From the NCBI RefSeq assembly GCF_011326755.1, contig NZ_JAAOIE010000003.1:286804-350803 (forward strand): 64,000 bases of DNA, in the 5' to 3' direction. The translations under genes were made by a program, and so were the position numbers. Of the stretch, positions 10,103 through 19,597 are shown piece by piece. The notes beneath the pieces were generated by a model, which saw only the letters and a list, made by a program, of their open reading frames with translations, did not search any database and was not told the DNA's origin. Numbering within the stretch: the stretch's first letter is position 1; each line of letters starts with the position of its first letter. The stretch comes from Cochlodiniinecator piscidefendens. Lineage in GTDB: Bacteria; Pseudomonadota; Alphaproteobacteria; Rhodobacterales; Rhodobacteraceae.

Positions 10103-10287
10103 TGGCTATTGCCAAAGATCACGAATTACACACGCGACGCCAAGGCCGCAACGTTGGGTTAGGTGTAGTGCTTGCCGCATTTGTTGCCATCGTCTTTGGC
10201 CTGACGATTGCCAAAGTCAAAGGTGTGGATGTTGCAACCGGATATGACGCGAGCAACGGAATTATCAATGAAGGCATCAGCGAATGA
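10102..10287 (+). CDS. Small membrane protein of the cytochrome oxidase operon
   Basis: A 61-residue protein with a short charged N-terminus (residues 1-17) and one transmembrane helix (about 18-36), followed by a periplasmic tail. GGAGG lies six bases before the ATG at 10102, and the ATG overlaps the ctaB stop (TGATG). The end overlaps ctaG by four bases. The same position is occupied by a small CoxF-like ORF in other alphaproteobacterial ctaB-ctaG operons, so a role in oxidase assembly is likely but inferred from context only. Confidence 0.85.
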   Translation: MAIAKDHELHTRRQGRNVGLGVVLAAFVAIVFGLTIAKVKGVDVATGYDASNGIINEGISE

Positions 10288-10862
10288 ATGAGCATCAAAA
10301 TCATTCAAAAACTGCACTTAGCCTCGTTGGGGTTGTTGTGCTTATGGGCGGGTTGGCCTGGGCGTCTGTCCCATTTTACAATTGGTTTTGTAAAGTGACG
10401 GGCTTTGGCGGCACCACGCAAAGCGCTTCTGCTGGGTCCGATGTTGTATTGGATCGCATGATGACGGTGCGTTTTGATGCGTCTCTGGATCGCGATATGC
10501 CTTGGGAATTCACCCCAATGGCGACAGAAATGGAAATCCGGATCGGTGAAACAGGGCTCGCTTTTTATGAGGCATACAACCCTACGGATCGCCCAATTGC
10601 GGGCAGTGCGAGCTATAATGTGACGCCATATTCAGCAGGTGCGTATTTTACTAAAATTGACTGTTTCTGCTTTGAAATGCAGGTGTTGCAACCCGGTGAA
10701 CGGGTACAAATGCCGGTTACTTTCTTTGTAGACCCCGAATTGACTGAGGACCGCGAAGCGCAATATGTGCACACGGTCACATTGTCTTATACTTTCTATG
10801 AAACAGATCTGCCTGAGGAAACTGCCAGCTTGGCAGAAGAAACCTCAGTCAGCTATAACTGA
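10284..10862 (+). CDS. ctaG: Cytochrome c oxidase assembly protein CtaG (Cox11)
   Basis: Copper chaperone that delivers Cu to the CuB site of subunit I. The 192-residue protein has one N-terminal membrane anchor (about 12-30) and a periplasmic immunoglobulin-like domain. The conserved Cys36 near the membrane and the copper-binding pair Cys127/Cys129 in CFCFEMQ are present, followed by LQPGERVQMPVTFFVDPEL, a Cox11 signature. It starts inside the stop region of the preceding small gene (ATGA overlap) and is followed after 26 bp by coxC. Confidence 0.97.
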   Translation: MNEHQNHSKTALSLVGVVVLMGGLAWASVPFYNWFCKVTGFGGTTQSASAGSDVVLDRMMTVRFDASLDRDMPWEFTPMATEMEIRIGETGLAFYEAYNPTDRPIAGSASYNVTPYSAGAYFTKIDCFCFEMQVLQPGERVQMPVTFFVDPELTEDREAQYVHTVTLSYTFYETDLPEETASLAEETSVSYN

Positions 10863-10888
10863 TAAAAAGGACCTAGCGAGGGACGCGC

Positions 10889-11689
10889 ATGGCACACGAA
10901 AAGAATCACGACTATCACATCCTCCCGCCGTCAATGTGGCCGCTGCTCGGTGCCGTTGGCGCCTTCGTTATGCTGTTTGGCGCGGTTATGTGGATGTCCA
11001 ACGACTCCCCTTATATGTTCTTCATCGGCCTAGCGCTGGTGCTGTATGTCATGTTTGGCTGGTGGTCTGAAGTTATCAAAGAATCACAGGTTGGCGACCA
11101 TACACCTGTTGTTCGCATTGGTTTACGCCTTGGCGTGATCATGTTCATCATGTCAGAGGTTATGTTCTTCTCTGCGTGGTTCTGGTCGTTCTTCAAACAC
11201 GCGCTGTACCCAATGGGTCCTGATTCACCTGCAATTGATGGCGTTTGGCCTCCGGTTGGAATCGAAACATTCGATCCGTTCCATTTGCCATTGATCAACA
11301 CACTTATCCTGCTGTGCTCTGGTGCTGCATGTACTTGGGCACACCATGCGCTGGCGCATGAAAACAACCGCAAAGACATGATCAATGGTCTTTTGATAGC
11401 GGTTGTCTTAGGTGCGATCTTTACGTTCTTGCAGGGCTATGAATATGGCCACGCTGCATTTGGGTTCTCTGGAAACATCTACGGCGCTAACTTCTTTATG
11501 GCGACAGGCTTCCACGGTTTCCACGTTATCATCGGGACCATCTTTTTGTTGGTATGTATGCTGCGCGCGATGAAGGGGCACTTTACACAAGAACAGCATG
11601 TCGGATTTGAAGCGGCAGCTTGGTACTGGCACTTTGTTGACGTCGTATGGCTCTTCTTGTTCGCTTCTGTTTACATTTGGGGCGGCTGA
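10889..11689 (+). CDS. coxC: Cytochrome c oxidase subunit III
   Basis: Core membrane subunit of the aa3-type oxidase that stabilises subunit I and its proton uptake. The 266-residue protein has seven predicted helices and the expected conserved stretches: [15 protein letters not shown] (helix III), [14 protein letters not shown], the [12 protein letters not shown] loop and the C-terminal [12 protein letters not shown]. It follows ctaG by 26 bp and ends the cta operon, since a strong terminator lies 31 bp downstream. Confidence 0.97.
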   Translation: MAHEKNHDYHILPPSMWPLLGAVGAFVMLFGAVMWMSNDSPYMFFIGLALVLYVMFGWWSEVIKESQVGDHTPVVRIGLRLGVIMFIMSEVMFFSAWFWSFFKHALYPMGPDSPAIDGVWPPVGIETFDPFHLPLINTLILLCSGAACTWAHHALAHENNRKDMINGLLIAVVLGAIFTFLQGYEYGHAAFGFSGNIYGANFFMATGFHGFHVIIGTIFLLVCMLRAMKGHFTQEQHVGFEAAAWYWHFVDVVWLFLFASVYIWGG

Positions 11690-11720
11690 GCTTGAAAGTC
11701 AGTCACTAAACAGACTAAAG

Positions 11721-11751
11721 AAAAACGCGGAGCTGAAGCTTCGCGTTTTTT
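11721..11751 (+). terminator. Rho-independent terminator after coxC
   Basis: Stem AAAACGCGGAGC/GCTTCGCGTTTT (one G-T wobble) with a TGAA loop, ending in TTTTTT. It separates the oxidase operon from the SURF1 gene, so read-through or a separate promoter is needed for SURF1. Confidence 0.85.
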
Positions 11752-11768
11752 ACTTTTGGGGGCATCCC

Positions 11769-12443
11769 GTGACGAAAAAGATGATCTTTCCAATGGTGTT
11801 TGGTTTGATAGGGACGGCTATTCTTATCAGTTTGGGCGTCTGGCAAATTCAAAGACTTCAGTGGAAAGAAAGTGTGCTGGCCGAGATTGATAGTTTTATC
11901 GCAGCGCCTGCCATCCCGTTGGAACACGCATTATCGCAACCTCAGGATTATCAACCCGTCGAGGTGCGAGGGCATTTCACAGGAGATGCAGTGCACGTAT
12001 TGATCAGTGTCAAAAACATTGGTCCCGCCTACAGGATCGTCGAAGGGTTCGTCACCGAAAGCGGGCGCCGCATTTTGGTCGATCGCGGATTTGTACGTGA
12101 CGAACATGTAAACCGTGAACGCCCCTCAGGAGAAGCCGTTGTGATCGGTAACCTCCACACTCCCGTCGAAGTCGACGGTTATACACCCGAACCGGATCTT
12201 GACGCGAATATCTGGTTTGCACGAGATGCGGATGCGATTGCCGAAGTGCTCAATACAGAACCAGTTTTTGTGATTTTAAGGGAAACCTCGGAAATAAATA
12301 GTTTGGTGACACCATTACCTGTAGACAGCAGCGCAATTTCCAATGATCACTTGGGCTATGCTGTGACTTGGTTTTCACTTGCAATCATATGGTTTGGGAT
12401 GACATCCATTCTCGTCTGGCGTATCAGGCGGAATGTACTCTAA
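11769..12443 (+). CDS. SURF1 family oxidase biogenesis protein
   Basis: SURF1 (ShyA-like) helps insert heme A into cytochrome oxidase subunit I. The frame opens at 11598 inside coxC, but a GTG at 11769 preceded by GGGGG at seven bases gives 224 residues, in line with family size. Two transmembrane helices flank a periplasmic domain. The N-terminal LGVWQIQRLQWK is the SURF1 signature, and the C-terminal DHLGYAVTWFSLAIIWFGM helix also matches. It lies after the coxC terminator and 12 bp before thrC, so it may be transcribed with thrC or by read-through. Confidence 0.9.
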   Translation: MTKKMIFPMVFGLIGTAILISLGVWQIQRLQWKESVLAEIDSFIAAPAIPLEHALSQPQDYQPVEVRGHFTGDAVHVLISVKNIGPAYRIVEGFVTESGRRILVDRGFVRDEHVNRERPSGEAVVIGNLHTPVEVDGYTPEPDLDANIWFARDADAIAEVLNTEPVFVILRETSEINSLVTPLPVDSSAISNDHLGYAVTWFSLAIIWFGMTSILVWRIRRNVL

Positions 12444-12455
12444 AGGCTAAGGTCG

Positions 12456-13844
12456 ATGAAATATATCTCTACACGGGGTACTGCCCCGGTTCTGACATTC
12501 GAAGACGCTATGTTAACGGGTCTGGCCCGCGATGGGGGGCTTTATGTGCCCGAAACCATCCCAACCATGTCAAAGGGCGATATCGCTGCTTTGGCTGGCC
12601 TTTCGTACGAAGAAATTGCGTTTCGAGTTATGCGGCCTTTCATTGGTGACACGTTCACCGATAGCGAATTTGCGGACATCATCGCAAAGGCCTATGCAGG
12701 CTTTGGGCATGATGCACGCGCCCCTTTGGTGCAGCTTGGTCAAAATCACTTCTTACTAGAATTGTTCCACGGTCCGACACTTGCATTCAAAGATTTTGCC
12801 ATGCAGTTGATCGGGCAATTGTTCCAGGCGGCATTGGCCCGTCGTGGCGAAAAGGTCACGATTGTTGGTGCGACCTCTGGCGATACTGGGTCCGCAGCGA
12901 TCGAGGCGTTCCGCGGTTTGGACGCTGTTGATGTATTTATCTTGTTTCCGCATGGCCGTGTTTCTGAGGTTCAGCGTCGGCAGATGACTACGCCAACAGA
13001 ATCCAATGTACACGCCTTAGCGATGCACGGGGACTTCGACGATTGTCAGGCCCGTCTGAAAGACATGTTTAACGACTTTGAATTCCGCGATGGCGTGCGT
13101 TTGGCTGGTGTGAACTCAATCAACTGGGCGCGTGTTTTGGCACAGGTTGTATATTACTTCTCGTCGGCTGTTGCGTTGGGCGCGCCACACCGGGAAGTAT
13201 CATTCACCGTGCCAACGGGGAACTTTGGCGATATCTTTGCGGGCTACATCGCAAAGCGCATGGGCTTGCCGATTGATAAGCTGGTCATCGCGACCAACCA
13301 AAACGACATTCTGCACCGGACTATGACCACGGGCACCTATGAAACGATGGGTGTAACACCGTCGATCAGTCCGTCCATGGATATTCAGGTCAGTTCAAAT
13401 TTTGAACGTGCACTATTCGATGTCTATGGCCGTGACGGGAATGCTGTTTCCCAGTTGATGGATGATCTAAAAAACAAAGGCAGCTTTGATGTGTCGCAAG
13501 GCGCTATTCAAGGCTTGCGTGAGTTGTTCCATTCAGGACGCGTTTCTGAGGACGAAACCTCCGCGACGATCAAAGACATGTTCGCACGCACCGGCGAAGT
13601 GCTTTGTCCGCATTCAGCCATTGGCGCAAAGGTGGCGGTGCCCCACTTGGGAACAACGCCGATGATCACTTTGGCAACGGCCCACCCTGCGAAGTTCCCG
13701 GCTGCCGTCAAAGCGGCTTGTGGTCAAGATGCGCCGCTGCCACCACGTATGGCTAATCTATTCGCACGCGATGAACGGGTCACAGAGGTCGAGAACGATC
13801 TTACTGCGCTTGAAACACTCGTACGAGAGCGTATCGCCCGGTGA
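12456..13844 (+). CDS. thrC: Threonine synthase
   Basis: PLP enzyme that converts O-phosphohomoserine to threonine, the last step of threonine synthesis. The 462-residue length and motifs match the long (class II, E. coli/yeast-like) type: SRGTAPV-like start, the PLP lysine Lys112 in LAFKDFAMQL, and the GATSGDTGSAAIEAF phosphate-binding loop. It is 12 bp after SURF1 and its end overlaps the next gene by four bases, so it is coupled to the M16 peptidase gene. lysC, the first enzyme of the same aspartate pathway, lies elsewhere in this window. Confidence 0.97.
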   Translation: MKYISTRGTAPVLTFEDAMLTGLARDGGLYVPETIPTMSKGDIAALAGLSYEEIAFRVMRPFIGDTFTDSEFADIIAKAYAGFGHDARAPLVQLGQNHFLLELFHGPTLAFKDFAMQLIGQLFQAALARRGEKVTIVGATSGDTGSAAIEAFRGLDAVDVFILFPHGRVSEVQRRQMTTPTESNVHALAMHGDFDDCQARLKDMFNDFEFRDGVRLAGVNSINWARVLAQVVYYFSSAVALGAPHREVSFTVPTGNFGDIFAGYIAKRMGLPIDKLVIATNQNDILHRTMTTGTYETMGVTPSISPSMDIQVSSNFERALFDVYGRDGNAVSQLMDDLKNKGSFDVSQGAIQGLRELFHSGRVSEDETSATIKDMFARTGEVLCPHSAIGAKVAVPHLGTTPMITLATAHPAKFPAAVKAACGQDAPLPPRMANLFARDERVTEVENDLTALETLVRERIAR

Positions 13845-15103
13845 CAGTTCAACTCCACACCCTATCTAACGGGTTTCGTATTGTAACCGAACAGATGCCC
13901 GGGCTTGCCTCAGCTTCTGTCGGTATTTGGGTTAACGCTGGTGCGCGCAACGAACGTATTGAACAAAATGGGATTGCACATTTTCTGGAACATATGGCGT
14001 TCAAAGGTACTGAACGTCGCAATGCATTGGAAATCGCAGAAGCCATCGAAGATGTCGGTGGTTTTATAAACGCTTATACCAGCCGCGAAATGACAGCCTA
14101 TTACGCGCGGGTTCTGGAACAGGACGTGCCGCTGGCATTTGATGTTATTTCGGACATTTTGCTGAATCCTGCGTTTGATCCAAACGAGATCGAAATTGAA
14201 CGTGGCGTAATTTTACAGGAAATCGGTCAGGCGCTTGATACACCTGACGATGTGATTTTTGATTGGCTGCAAGAAGATGCCTATCCTGATCAAGCCCTAG
14301 GCCGCACTATTTTAGGTCCAGAAGAGCGCATTCGTGCGTTTGGAAAAGAAGACCTATCAGGATTTGTTAAAGAACATTACGGTCCTGAACGGATGATCCT
14401 GAGTGCAGCAGGCGCCGTAGATCATGACCAACTTGTCCGATTGGCTGAAGCAACGTTTGGCCATCTCACTTCGCGTAGTGCGCCAACTGTTGAACAAGCT
14501 TCTTATAAAGGCGGGGAGCGGATCGTTCAGAAGGACCTGGAACAGGTGCATTTTGCATTGGGATTTGAGGGACCAAATTACCGCGATCCTGATATTTACG
14601 CTGCGCAGATTTATACCGGTGCTTTGGGCGGCGGGATGTCATCACGGCTGTTCCAAGAAGTGCGCGAAAAGCGTGGGCTCTGCTACACGATTTTTGCGCA
14701 AACCGGCGCATTTGATGATTCTGGCATGACCACGATTTATGCGGGAACCAGCGGCGAAGAAGTCGGTGACCTGGCAGATATTACGATCTCAGAACTGAAG
14801 CGGAGTGTGGACGACATGACAGCCGCTGAAGTTGATCGCGCACGCGCGCAAATGAAGGCAGGTATGCTGATGGGGCTTGAGAGTGCTTCCAATCGCGCAG
14901 AACGCATTGCACGTATGGTCGCCATTTGGGGACGTGTGCCAACACCGGCAGAAGTCGTTCAAAAGATTGATAGTGTTACCGTCGCTGATGTGCGCCGCGT
15001 GGCTGAAGACATGTTGTCAAAATCTGCGCCGACGCTTGCTTTGTATGGTCCTGTTGGTCAAAATCTTACACGTGCGAAAATTGAGGCGGGCCTGAAACAC
15101 TGA
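13841..15103 (+). CDS. M16 family zinc peptidase
   Basis: Processing-peptidase-like protein of the mitochondrial MPP-beta lineage, a common alphaproteobacterial gene next to thrC. The 420-residue protein begins with GTG inside the thrC stop region (GTGA overlap). The inverted zinc motif His47-Phe-Leu-Glu50-His51 (HFLEH) is intact. A distal Glu lies in the ERGVILQEI segment, and the C-terminal half has the substrate-binding GGGMSSRLFQEVREKRGLCY stretch. No signal peptide is seen, so it is likely cytoplasmic. Its substrates are unknown. Confidence 0.93.
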   Translation: MTVQLHTLSNGFRIVTEQMPGLASASVGIWVNAGARNERIEQNGIAHFLEHMAFKGTERRNALEIAEAIEDVGGFINAYTSREMTAYYARVLEQDVPLAFDVISDILLNPAFDPNEIEIERGVILQEIGQALDTPDDVIFDWLQEDAYPDQALGRTILGPEERIRAFGKEDLSGFVKEHYGPERMILSAAGAVDHDQLVRLAEATFGHLTSRSAPTVEQASYKGGERIVQKDLEQVHFALGFEGPNYRDPDIYAAQIYTGALGGGMSSRLFQEVREKRGLCYTIFAQTGAFDDSGMTTIYAGTSGEEVGDLADITISELKRSVDDMTAAEVDRARAQMKAGMLMGLESASNRAERIARMVAIWGRVPTPAEVVQKIDSVTVADVRRVAEDMLSKSAPTLALYGPVGQNLTRAKIEAGLKH

Positions 15104-15687
15104 TGTTTGCACGTAAAAGCAAAGTTCAGATCGAAACCGAACGGATGATGCTGCGCCCGCCGCAGCATAGCGATCATACGGATTGGGTGAATTTACGCCG
15201 CGACAGCGCGGATTTCCTGAAACCATGGGAACCCAGTTGGGCGCAGGATCATTTTAGTCGTAAGTCTTTTACCAATCGGGTGTATTGGGCGCAGCGGTCT
15301 ATTAGTTCTGGTGCGGCGCTTCCACTCTTTATGGTACGTCGCGAAGATCAGGCACTGATAGGGGCCTTAACGCTGGATACCATTCGGCGTGGCCCCGCAC
15401 AGGCTGCAACTTTAGGGTATTGGGTTGGCGCACGCTTTGCGCGGCAAGGCTACATGCGCGAAGCTATTGAAGGTGTTGTTCACTATGCCTTTAAGGTCCT
15501 CGATCTCAGCCGGATCGAAGCGGCCTGCTTGCCTGAAAATAAGGCCTCTCGTGGCGTATTAGAACGTTCGGGGTTTAAATACGAAGGTGTCGCACAAAGC
15601 TATTTGCAAATCGATGGGCGCTGGCGCTCACATGTGCTCTATGCCAATCTACGGATGGATCGCCGTGGCCGTACGGATATCGGGTAG
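15103..15687 (+). CDS. GNAT acetyltransferase, RimJ/RimL type
   Basis: Probable N-alpha-acetyltransferase acting on a protein or small amine. The 194-residue protein shows the RimJ/RimL pattern: N-terminal ETERMMLRPP, then LGYWVGARFARQGYMREAIEGVV (the acetyl-CoA pyrophosphate loop region), and a C-terminal RIEAACLPENKASRGVLERSGF with the Asn-x-x-Ser block. The start ATG overlaps the stop of the upstream peptidase gene by one base, so the pair is translationally coupled. Substrate cannot be predicted from sequence. Confidence 0.9.
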   Translation: MFARKSKVQIETERMMLRPPQHSDHTDWVNLRRDSADFLKPWEPSWAQDHFSRKSFTNRVYWAQRSISSGAALPLFMVRREDQALIGALTLDTIRRGPAQAATLGYWVGARFARQGYMREAIEGVVHYAFKVLDLSRIEAACLPENKASRGVLERSGFKYEGVAQSYLQIDGRWRSHVLYANLRMDRRGRTDIG

Positions 15688-15711
15688 ACTTGGCGATCAA
15701 AGGAAATAGCA

Positions 15712-17121
15712 ATGTTAAATCCAGCCGACGCCGCCTTTTGCGAAGTACTCGAAAAAAGCCTGCCCAGCGGTCTGTTGCGCCCGCTGACCCCCAACTATCT
15801 CGAAGAGCCTCGTCGCTATTATAAGGGGACGGGAGGAGCGCTTGCCGCTCCAAGAACGACCGAAGAAGTCAGCCAAGTGGTTCGCCAATGTGCAGAGCAT
15901 AATGTAGGTATCGTTCCCTATGGTGGCGGGACTGGTCTTGTCGGTGGGCAAGTTATGCCAGATGGACCAGCACCGTTAATTCTGTCGTTAGAACGCATGA
16001 ATAAAATTCGCTCCGTTCACCCGGATGAAAACGTATTGGTTGCGGACGCCGGTGCAATTTTGGCCGATGTGCAGTCGGCAGCAAAAGACCATGATCGGCT
16101 TTTCCCTTTGTCATTAGCGTCGGAAGGAAGCTGTCAAATCGGGGGTAACTTGGCGACGAACGCGGGGGGGGTGAATGTCTTACGGTACGGAAATACCCGC
16201 GATTTGTGTTTGGGGCTTGAGGCTGTCCTTCCGAACGGTGAGATTCTGAATGGGCTTACCCGATTGCGCAAAGACAACACCGGATTTGATCTACGCAATC
16301 TCATGATCGGTGCGGAAGGTGCATTGGGAGTTATTACGGCGGCAACACTGCGTTTGTTTCCCCGGCCACAAAACAATGGCACAGCATTTATGGCTGTTTC
16401 CAATCCCGCAGCCGCATTGAAGTTGCTATCGATAGCACGGGGCGAAGTCGGCGAAGGGGTTACAGCGTTTGAGTTGATTTCAAAAACGGCATTGTCTTTT
16501 TTAGCAGAAACAATGCCTGAGGTGCGTCTGCCCTTTGAGAGCTTTCCGGAGTGGATGGTATTGATCGACTTTGGGTTGTCGGCGAACACATCTGCGCAGG
16601 CTGCCTTAGAACGCATTTTTTCACATGCATTTTCGACGGGTATTGTGACAGACGGCGTGATCGCCCAATCCGAATCCCAGCAGGCCGAGTTTTGGACACT
16701 GCGCGAAAGCATTCCGTTGGCAAATCGAAAGATTGGCGCAATCGGTAGTCATGATATTTCGATCCCGCTCGGGGAAATCGGCACGTTTATCGAAGTTGCG
16801 ACGCAGCGTTTGAGTGAATATGGATCTGTCCGCGTAAACTGTTTTGGACACCTTGGCGATGGAAATTTGCACTTCAATGTTTTTCCCCCAAAGGGTGAAA
16901 CGTTGGAAAAATTCAAACCAATGCGCTCCGACGTGCAACGGATTATCCATGATCTCGTAGCCGAATTTGAAGGCTCATTTAGCGCGGAGCATGGCATTGG
17001 GCGGATTAAAACAACTGAGTTAATACGCTATGCCAACCCTGCCAAATTGGCGACTATGGTGGCTATTAAAAGCGCACTTGATCCATTGGGTATAATGAAC
17101 CCGGGTGTGATTGTTCCTTGA
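15712..17121 (+). CDS. GlcD-type FAD-binding oxidase/dehydrogenase
   Basis: Member of the PCMH-type FAD flavoprotein family that includes D-lactate dehydrogenase, GlcD and D-2-hydroxyglutarate dehydrogenase. The 469-residue protein shows the FAD motif PYGGGTGLVGGQ, the GNLATNAGGVNVLRYGNTRD block, and the C-terminal GHLGDGNLHFNVFPP plus FSAEHGIGRIK, which hold the metal/substrate ligands of D-2-hydroxyacid dehydrogenases. It follows the GNAT gene by 24 bp and closes the thrC cluster. D-2-hydroxyglutarate or D-lactate are plausible substrates, but the sequence alone does not decide. Confidence 0.93.
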   Translation: MLNPADAAFCEVLEKSLPSGLLRPLTPNYLEEPRRYYKGTGGALAAPRTTEEVSQVVRQCAEHNVGIVPYGGGTGLVGGQVMPDGPAPLILSLERMNKIRSVHPDENVLVADAGAILADVQSAAKDHDRLFPLSLASEGSCQIGGNLATNAGGVNVLRYGNTRDLCLGLEAVLPNGEILNGLTRLRKDNTGFDLRNLMIGAEGALGVITAATLRLFPRPQNNGTAFMAVSNPAAALKLLSIARGEVGEGVTAFELISKTALSFLAETMPEVRLPFESFPEWMVLIDFGLSANTSAQAALERIFSHAFSTGIVTDGVIAQSESQQAEFWTLRESIPLANRKIGAIGSHDISIPLGEIGTFIEVATQRLSEYGSVRVNCFGHLGDGNLHFNVFPPKGETLEKFKPMRSDVQRIIHDLVAEFEGSFSAEHGIGRIKTTELIRYANPAKLATMVAIKSALDPLGIMNPGVIVP

Positions 17122-17139
17122 GATTAACCCAAAAAGAAA

Positions 17140-17165
17140 CGCCCCGTCCGGTGAGGGACAGGGCG
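17140..17165. terminator. Hairpin between convergent FAD oxidase and apt
   Basis: Stem CGCCC-GTCC / GGAC-GGGCG with one C-A mismatch and a GGTGAG-like loop. It is the first of three successive hairpins between the convergent genes. The others are AAACAC/GTGTTT at 17166-17184 and GCCCG/CGGGC at 17194-17210. The first most likely terminates the plus-strand transcript. Confidence 0.55.
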
Positions 17166-17246
17166 AAACACTTCACGTGTGTTTACAAGCAGCGCCCGTA
17201 GGTAGCGGGCAGCGTTAGGATAAGATGCAAACTGTTACTGGATCGT

Positions 17247-17780
17247 TTACAAACCTTCGAATTTACAAAGAGAAAACACATCCATACCGAGTTTTTCTAA
17301 CTTTTGACGACCGCCCAATTCCGGAAGGTCGATAATGAACGCACACCCGACGATTTCAGCGCCTAGACGTTCAAGTAATTTGATTCCAGCTTCGGCTGTT
17401 CCGCCTGTGGCGAGTAGGTCATCAACGACCAGAACCTTTTCACCGGGCTTAATCGCGTCGTCATGAATTTCTACGATCGCTTCGCCATATTCCAATTTGT
17501 AATCTTGGCTGATGGTTCTGCCCGGCAGCTTTCCCTTTTTACGGATCGGAACAAAACCAACCGAAAGCTGATGCGCGATAGCCCCACCTAAAATGAAACC
17601 GCGAGCTTCCAGTCCAACAACTTTATCAATTGGTTCACCCGCGTAGGGGTGAAGCATCTGATCAATTGCCATCCGAAATCCGCGTGGATCGGCGAACAAG
17701 GTCGTGATATCCCGAAACATTATGCCTTCGTGGGGGAAATCTACGATGGTGCGGATGTAGTCTTTGACGGTCTTTTTCAT
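17247..17780 (-). CDS. apt: Adenine phosphoribosyltransferase
   Basis: Purine salvage enzyme that makes AMP from adenine and PRPP. The 177-residue protein matches family size. Seen directly: [15 protein letters not shown], the [15 protein letters not shown] block, the catalytic-loop RKKGKLPG, and the PRPP-binding [14 protein letters not shown]. It is the last gene of a minus-strand run starting with mtnP, whose product releases adenine. The two enzymes therefore form a route from methylthioadenosine to AMP. Confidence 0.97.
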   Translation of the reverse strand: MKKTVKDYIRTIVDFPHEGIMFRDITTLFADPRGFRMAIDQMLHPYAGEPIDKVVGLEARGFILGGAIAHQLSVGFVPIRKKGKLPGRTISQDYKLEYGEAIVEIHDDAIKPGEKVLVVDDLLATGGTAEAGIKLLERLGAEIVGCAFIIDLPELGGRQKLEKLGMDVFSLCKFEGL

Positions 17781-17849
17781 GACAGTCCCTTCGCAATTGA
17801 TTTGTCGATTAAATTGATACGCATAGGACGGCGTAGGTGCAACGCGGCA

Positions 17850-18326
17850 TTACCCCCAGAGGGTAGGTTTTGCGACCATTAGGTAAAAAATGCCTGTTAG
17901 CGCCCCAAAGGCTGGCCATCCCAAGACGAACCAGATGCGAAACAAGCGATGGGCTTCGGCGGGTAGGGGCTTGTTTTCAGATAGTGCAGTGGCTGCGAGG
18001 TCTCTGATACGCATTTGAAGGTGCACAACCGGTGCCCAGCAAACAAAGGCGAGAACATAGAGGCCATAGGTTAGCATAAGCCAAGGGGCCGTTAAGGAGT
18101 ATCCGGTGAGGGAAATGAGCCATAACCCACTGATGGGCTGGAGTAATCCAGCTGGTGTTGTGAAAATCCAATCGGCTATGACCACCCCACTTGAAACGGA
18201 GTGTATCGTTTCTACGCGCCTTGTGCGCATAGCCCAGACCATCTGAAATGCTGTGCCCATTCCTGTTCCAAACAGGACAGTTGAGCTGAGGATATGAACC
18301 CATTTGGCGAGAAAATAAGGGTCCAT
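17850..18326 (-). CDS. DUF2269-like integral membrane protein
   Basis: A 158-residue protein with four hydrophobic helices (about 5-25, 45-75, 78-100 and 130-152) and a conserved-looking KWVHILSSTVLFGTGMGTAF start. This pattern resembles DUF2269 predicted membrane proteins. The function is unknown. It starts at 18326, one base into the stop of the upstream SDR-DoxX gene, and lies 69 bp upstream of apt, so it is embedded in the mtnP-apt run. Confidence 0.75.
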   Translation of the reverse strand: MDPYFLAKWVHILSSTVLFGTGMGTAFQMVWAMRTRRVETIHSVSSGVVIADWIFTTPAGLLQPISGLWLISLTGYSLTAPWLMLTYGLYVLAFVCWAPVVHLQMRIRDLAATALSENKPLPAEAHRLFRIWFVLGWPAFGALTGIFYLMVAKPTLWG

Positions 18327-19597
18327 TAGCGTTCGTCCTCAAGGATCATATAGAGGGTTAATAACACAAGTATCGGTAGATTTTTTAGCAGCCCTCCGAT
18401 TGGTAACAACCAAAGCATCGGCGAAAGTAGGGTGATGCCGATCGTGTAACCCGCGACCATCCCGATTTGTAACCATGTAATTTTGCGCAAAGCAAAACCA
18501 CGTATGAGTGCGGCCGAGATTAACAAATCGACGCACCCACCGCCACGTGCGAGAAAGATCAATGTTGTATCGGAAAACGGCGCCTCTGAGAGCAGAGGAA
18601 GGAAGGCTTGGCTCGGGAGGAATAAACCCAGTAGCCCCGAAATGAACCACATAAATGCGAGAGTGAACCGAAGGATGGGGCGTAGCAAATAAAGACGCGC
18701 GTGCCACACGTCCTGCGTTCCGGCGGGGCGTGCGTTTAAAAAGGCGCTCACACCTCGCGGCGTATAGTCCAGTTTATCACAAAGGGGGGAATGGTTTGCG
18801 GTGACACCCGATTTAAACTGATCCAAAGCGATTGTCGAAATTGGCCCCAGCTTACAAAAATCGCCAAGTCGCCCGACCAAACGTGCAATGGTGTCTGGGG
18901 TTTTGAATACGCGCGTTTTTGGAAGGCCCATCCAACCACGCAATTTAGCGATTAATGCGGATTGGCTAACATATTCGGGACCGCCGATGTCATGCGGCTG
19001 AGGTGCTAAGTTTACCGAAAAGCATCTGTGGATCACTTCGCATAAGTCATCAGCGTGAATGGGGTTAAGCTGTTGTTCACCAGTTCCAATAACAGGTGTT
19101 GCAAAGGGCAGACTGGCAAGCCCACGAAGAAGCGAACTGCCCCCATAAGAGGTATCAGCCATGACCAACCCGGCCCGCAAGATCGTGATATTGTGTTTGA
19201 TGGCGATACTTTCACCGAGCTTGCGATAATGGGAAAACTTTGTATCCGCATCGATCCCCACCGCAGACAATAAAACCCCCCGTGCGCCTTCTGGTAGTGC
19301 ACCGTAAATTGCATCAGGGGCTTTGGCATGCACTGCATCAAAAACAGTATGAGAACCCGTCAATAGGCCCGCACAATTAACTACGAACTTCACGTCTTGA
19401 AGGTGTGGTTTCCAAAAATCTGATCTATGTGTTTCGGGGGCAGTCAGATCTGCTTGCAGCGTATCAAAACCCATTTCCGAAAGCCGGTTGGTTCGTCGTG
19501 CGCTGGCAAGGACATGATACCCTCGTGTTCGCAATCCAAAAGCAATATGGCGGCCGATGAAACCATCCGCGCCTAGCAAAAGAACCTTTTCGGTCAT
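18326..19597 (-). CDS. SDR-type NAD(P)-binding protein fused to a DoxX-like membrane domain
   Basis: A 423-residue two-part protein. Residues 1-285 form an extended SDR/NmrA-like Rossmann domain, starting VLLLGADGFIGRHIAFGL with the GxxGxxG motif, FVVNCAGLLTG and a later HADDLCEVI block. Residues about 300-423 carry four transmembrane helices resembling the DoxX-like_4 domain. The fusion is known in proteobacteria but the reaction is not. The start overlaps the mtnP stop by four bases and the end overlaps the DUF2269 gene, so the three are translationally coupled. A link to methylthioadenosine metabolism is only contextual. Confidence 0.85.
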   Translation of the reverse strand: MTEKVLLLGADGFIGRHIAFGLRTRGYHVLASARRTNRLSEMGFDTLQADLTAPETHRSDFWKPHLQDVKFVVNCAGLLTGSHTVFDAVHAKAPDAIYGALPEGARGVLLSAVGIDADTKFSHYRKLGESIAIKHNITILRAGLVMADTSYGGSSLLRGLASLPFATPVIGTGEQQLNPIHADDLCEVIHRCFSVNLAPQPHDIGGPEYVSQSALIAKLRGWMGLPKTRVFKTPDTIARLVGRLGDFCKLGPISTIALDQFKSGVTANHSPLCDKLDYTPRGVSAFLNARPAGTQDVWHARLYLLRPILRFTLAFMWFISGLLGLFLPSQAFLPLLSEAPFSDTTLIFLARGGGCVDLLISAALIRGFALRKITWLQIGMVAGYTIGITLLSPMLWLLPIGGLLKNLPILVLLTLYMILEDER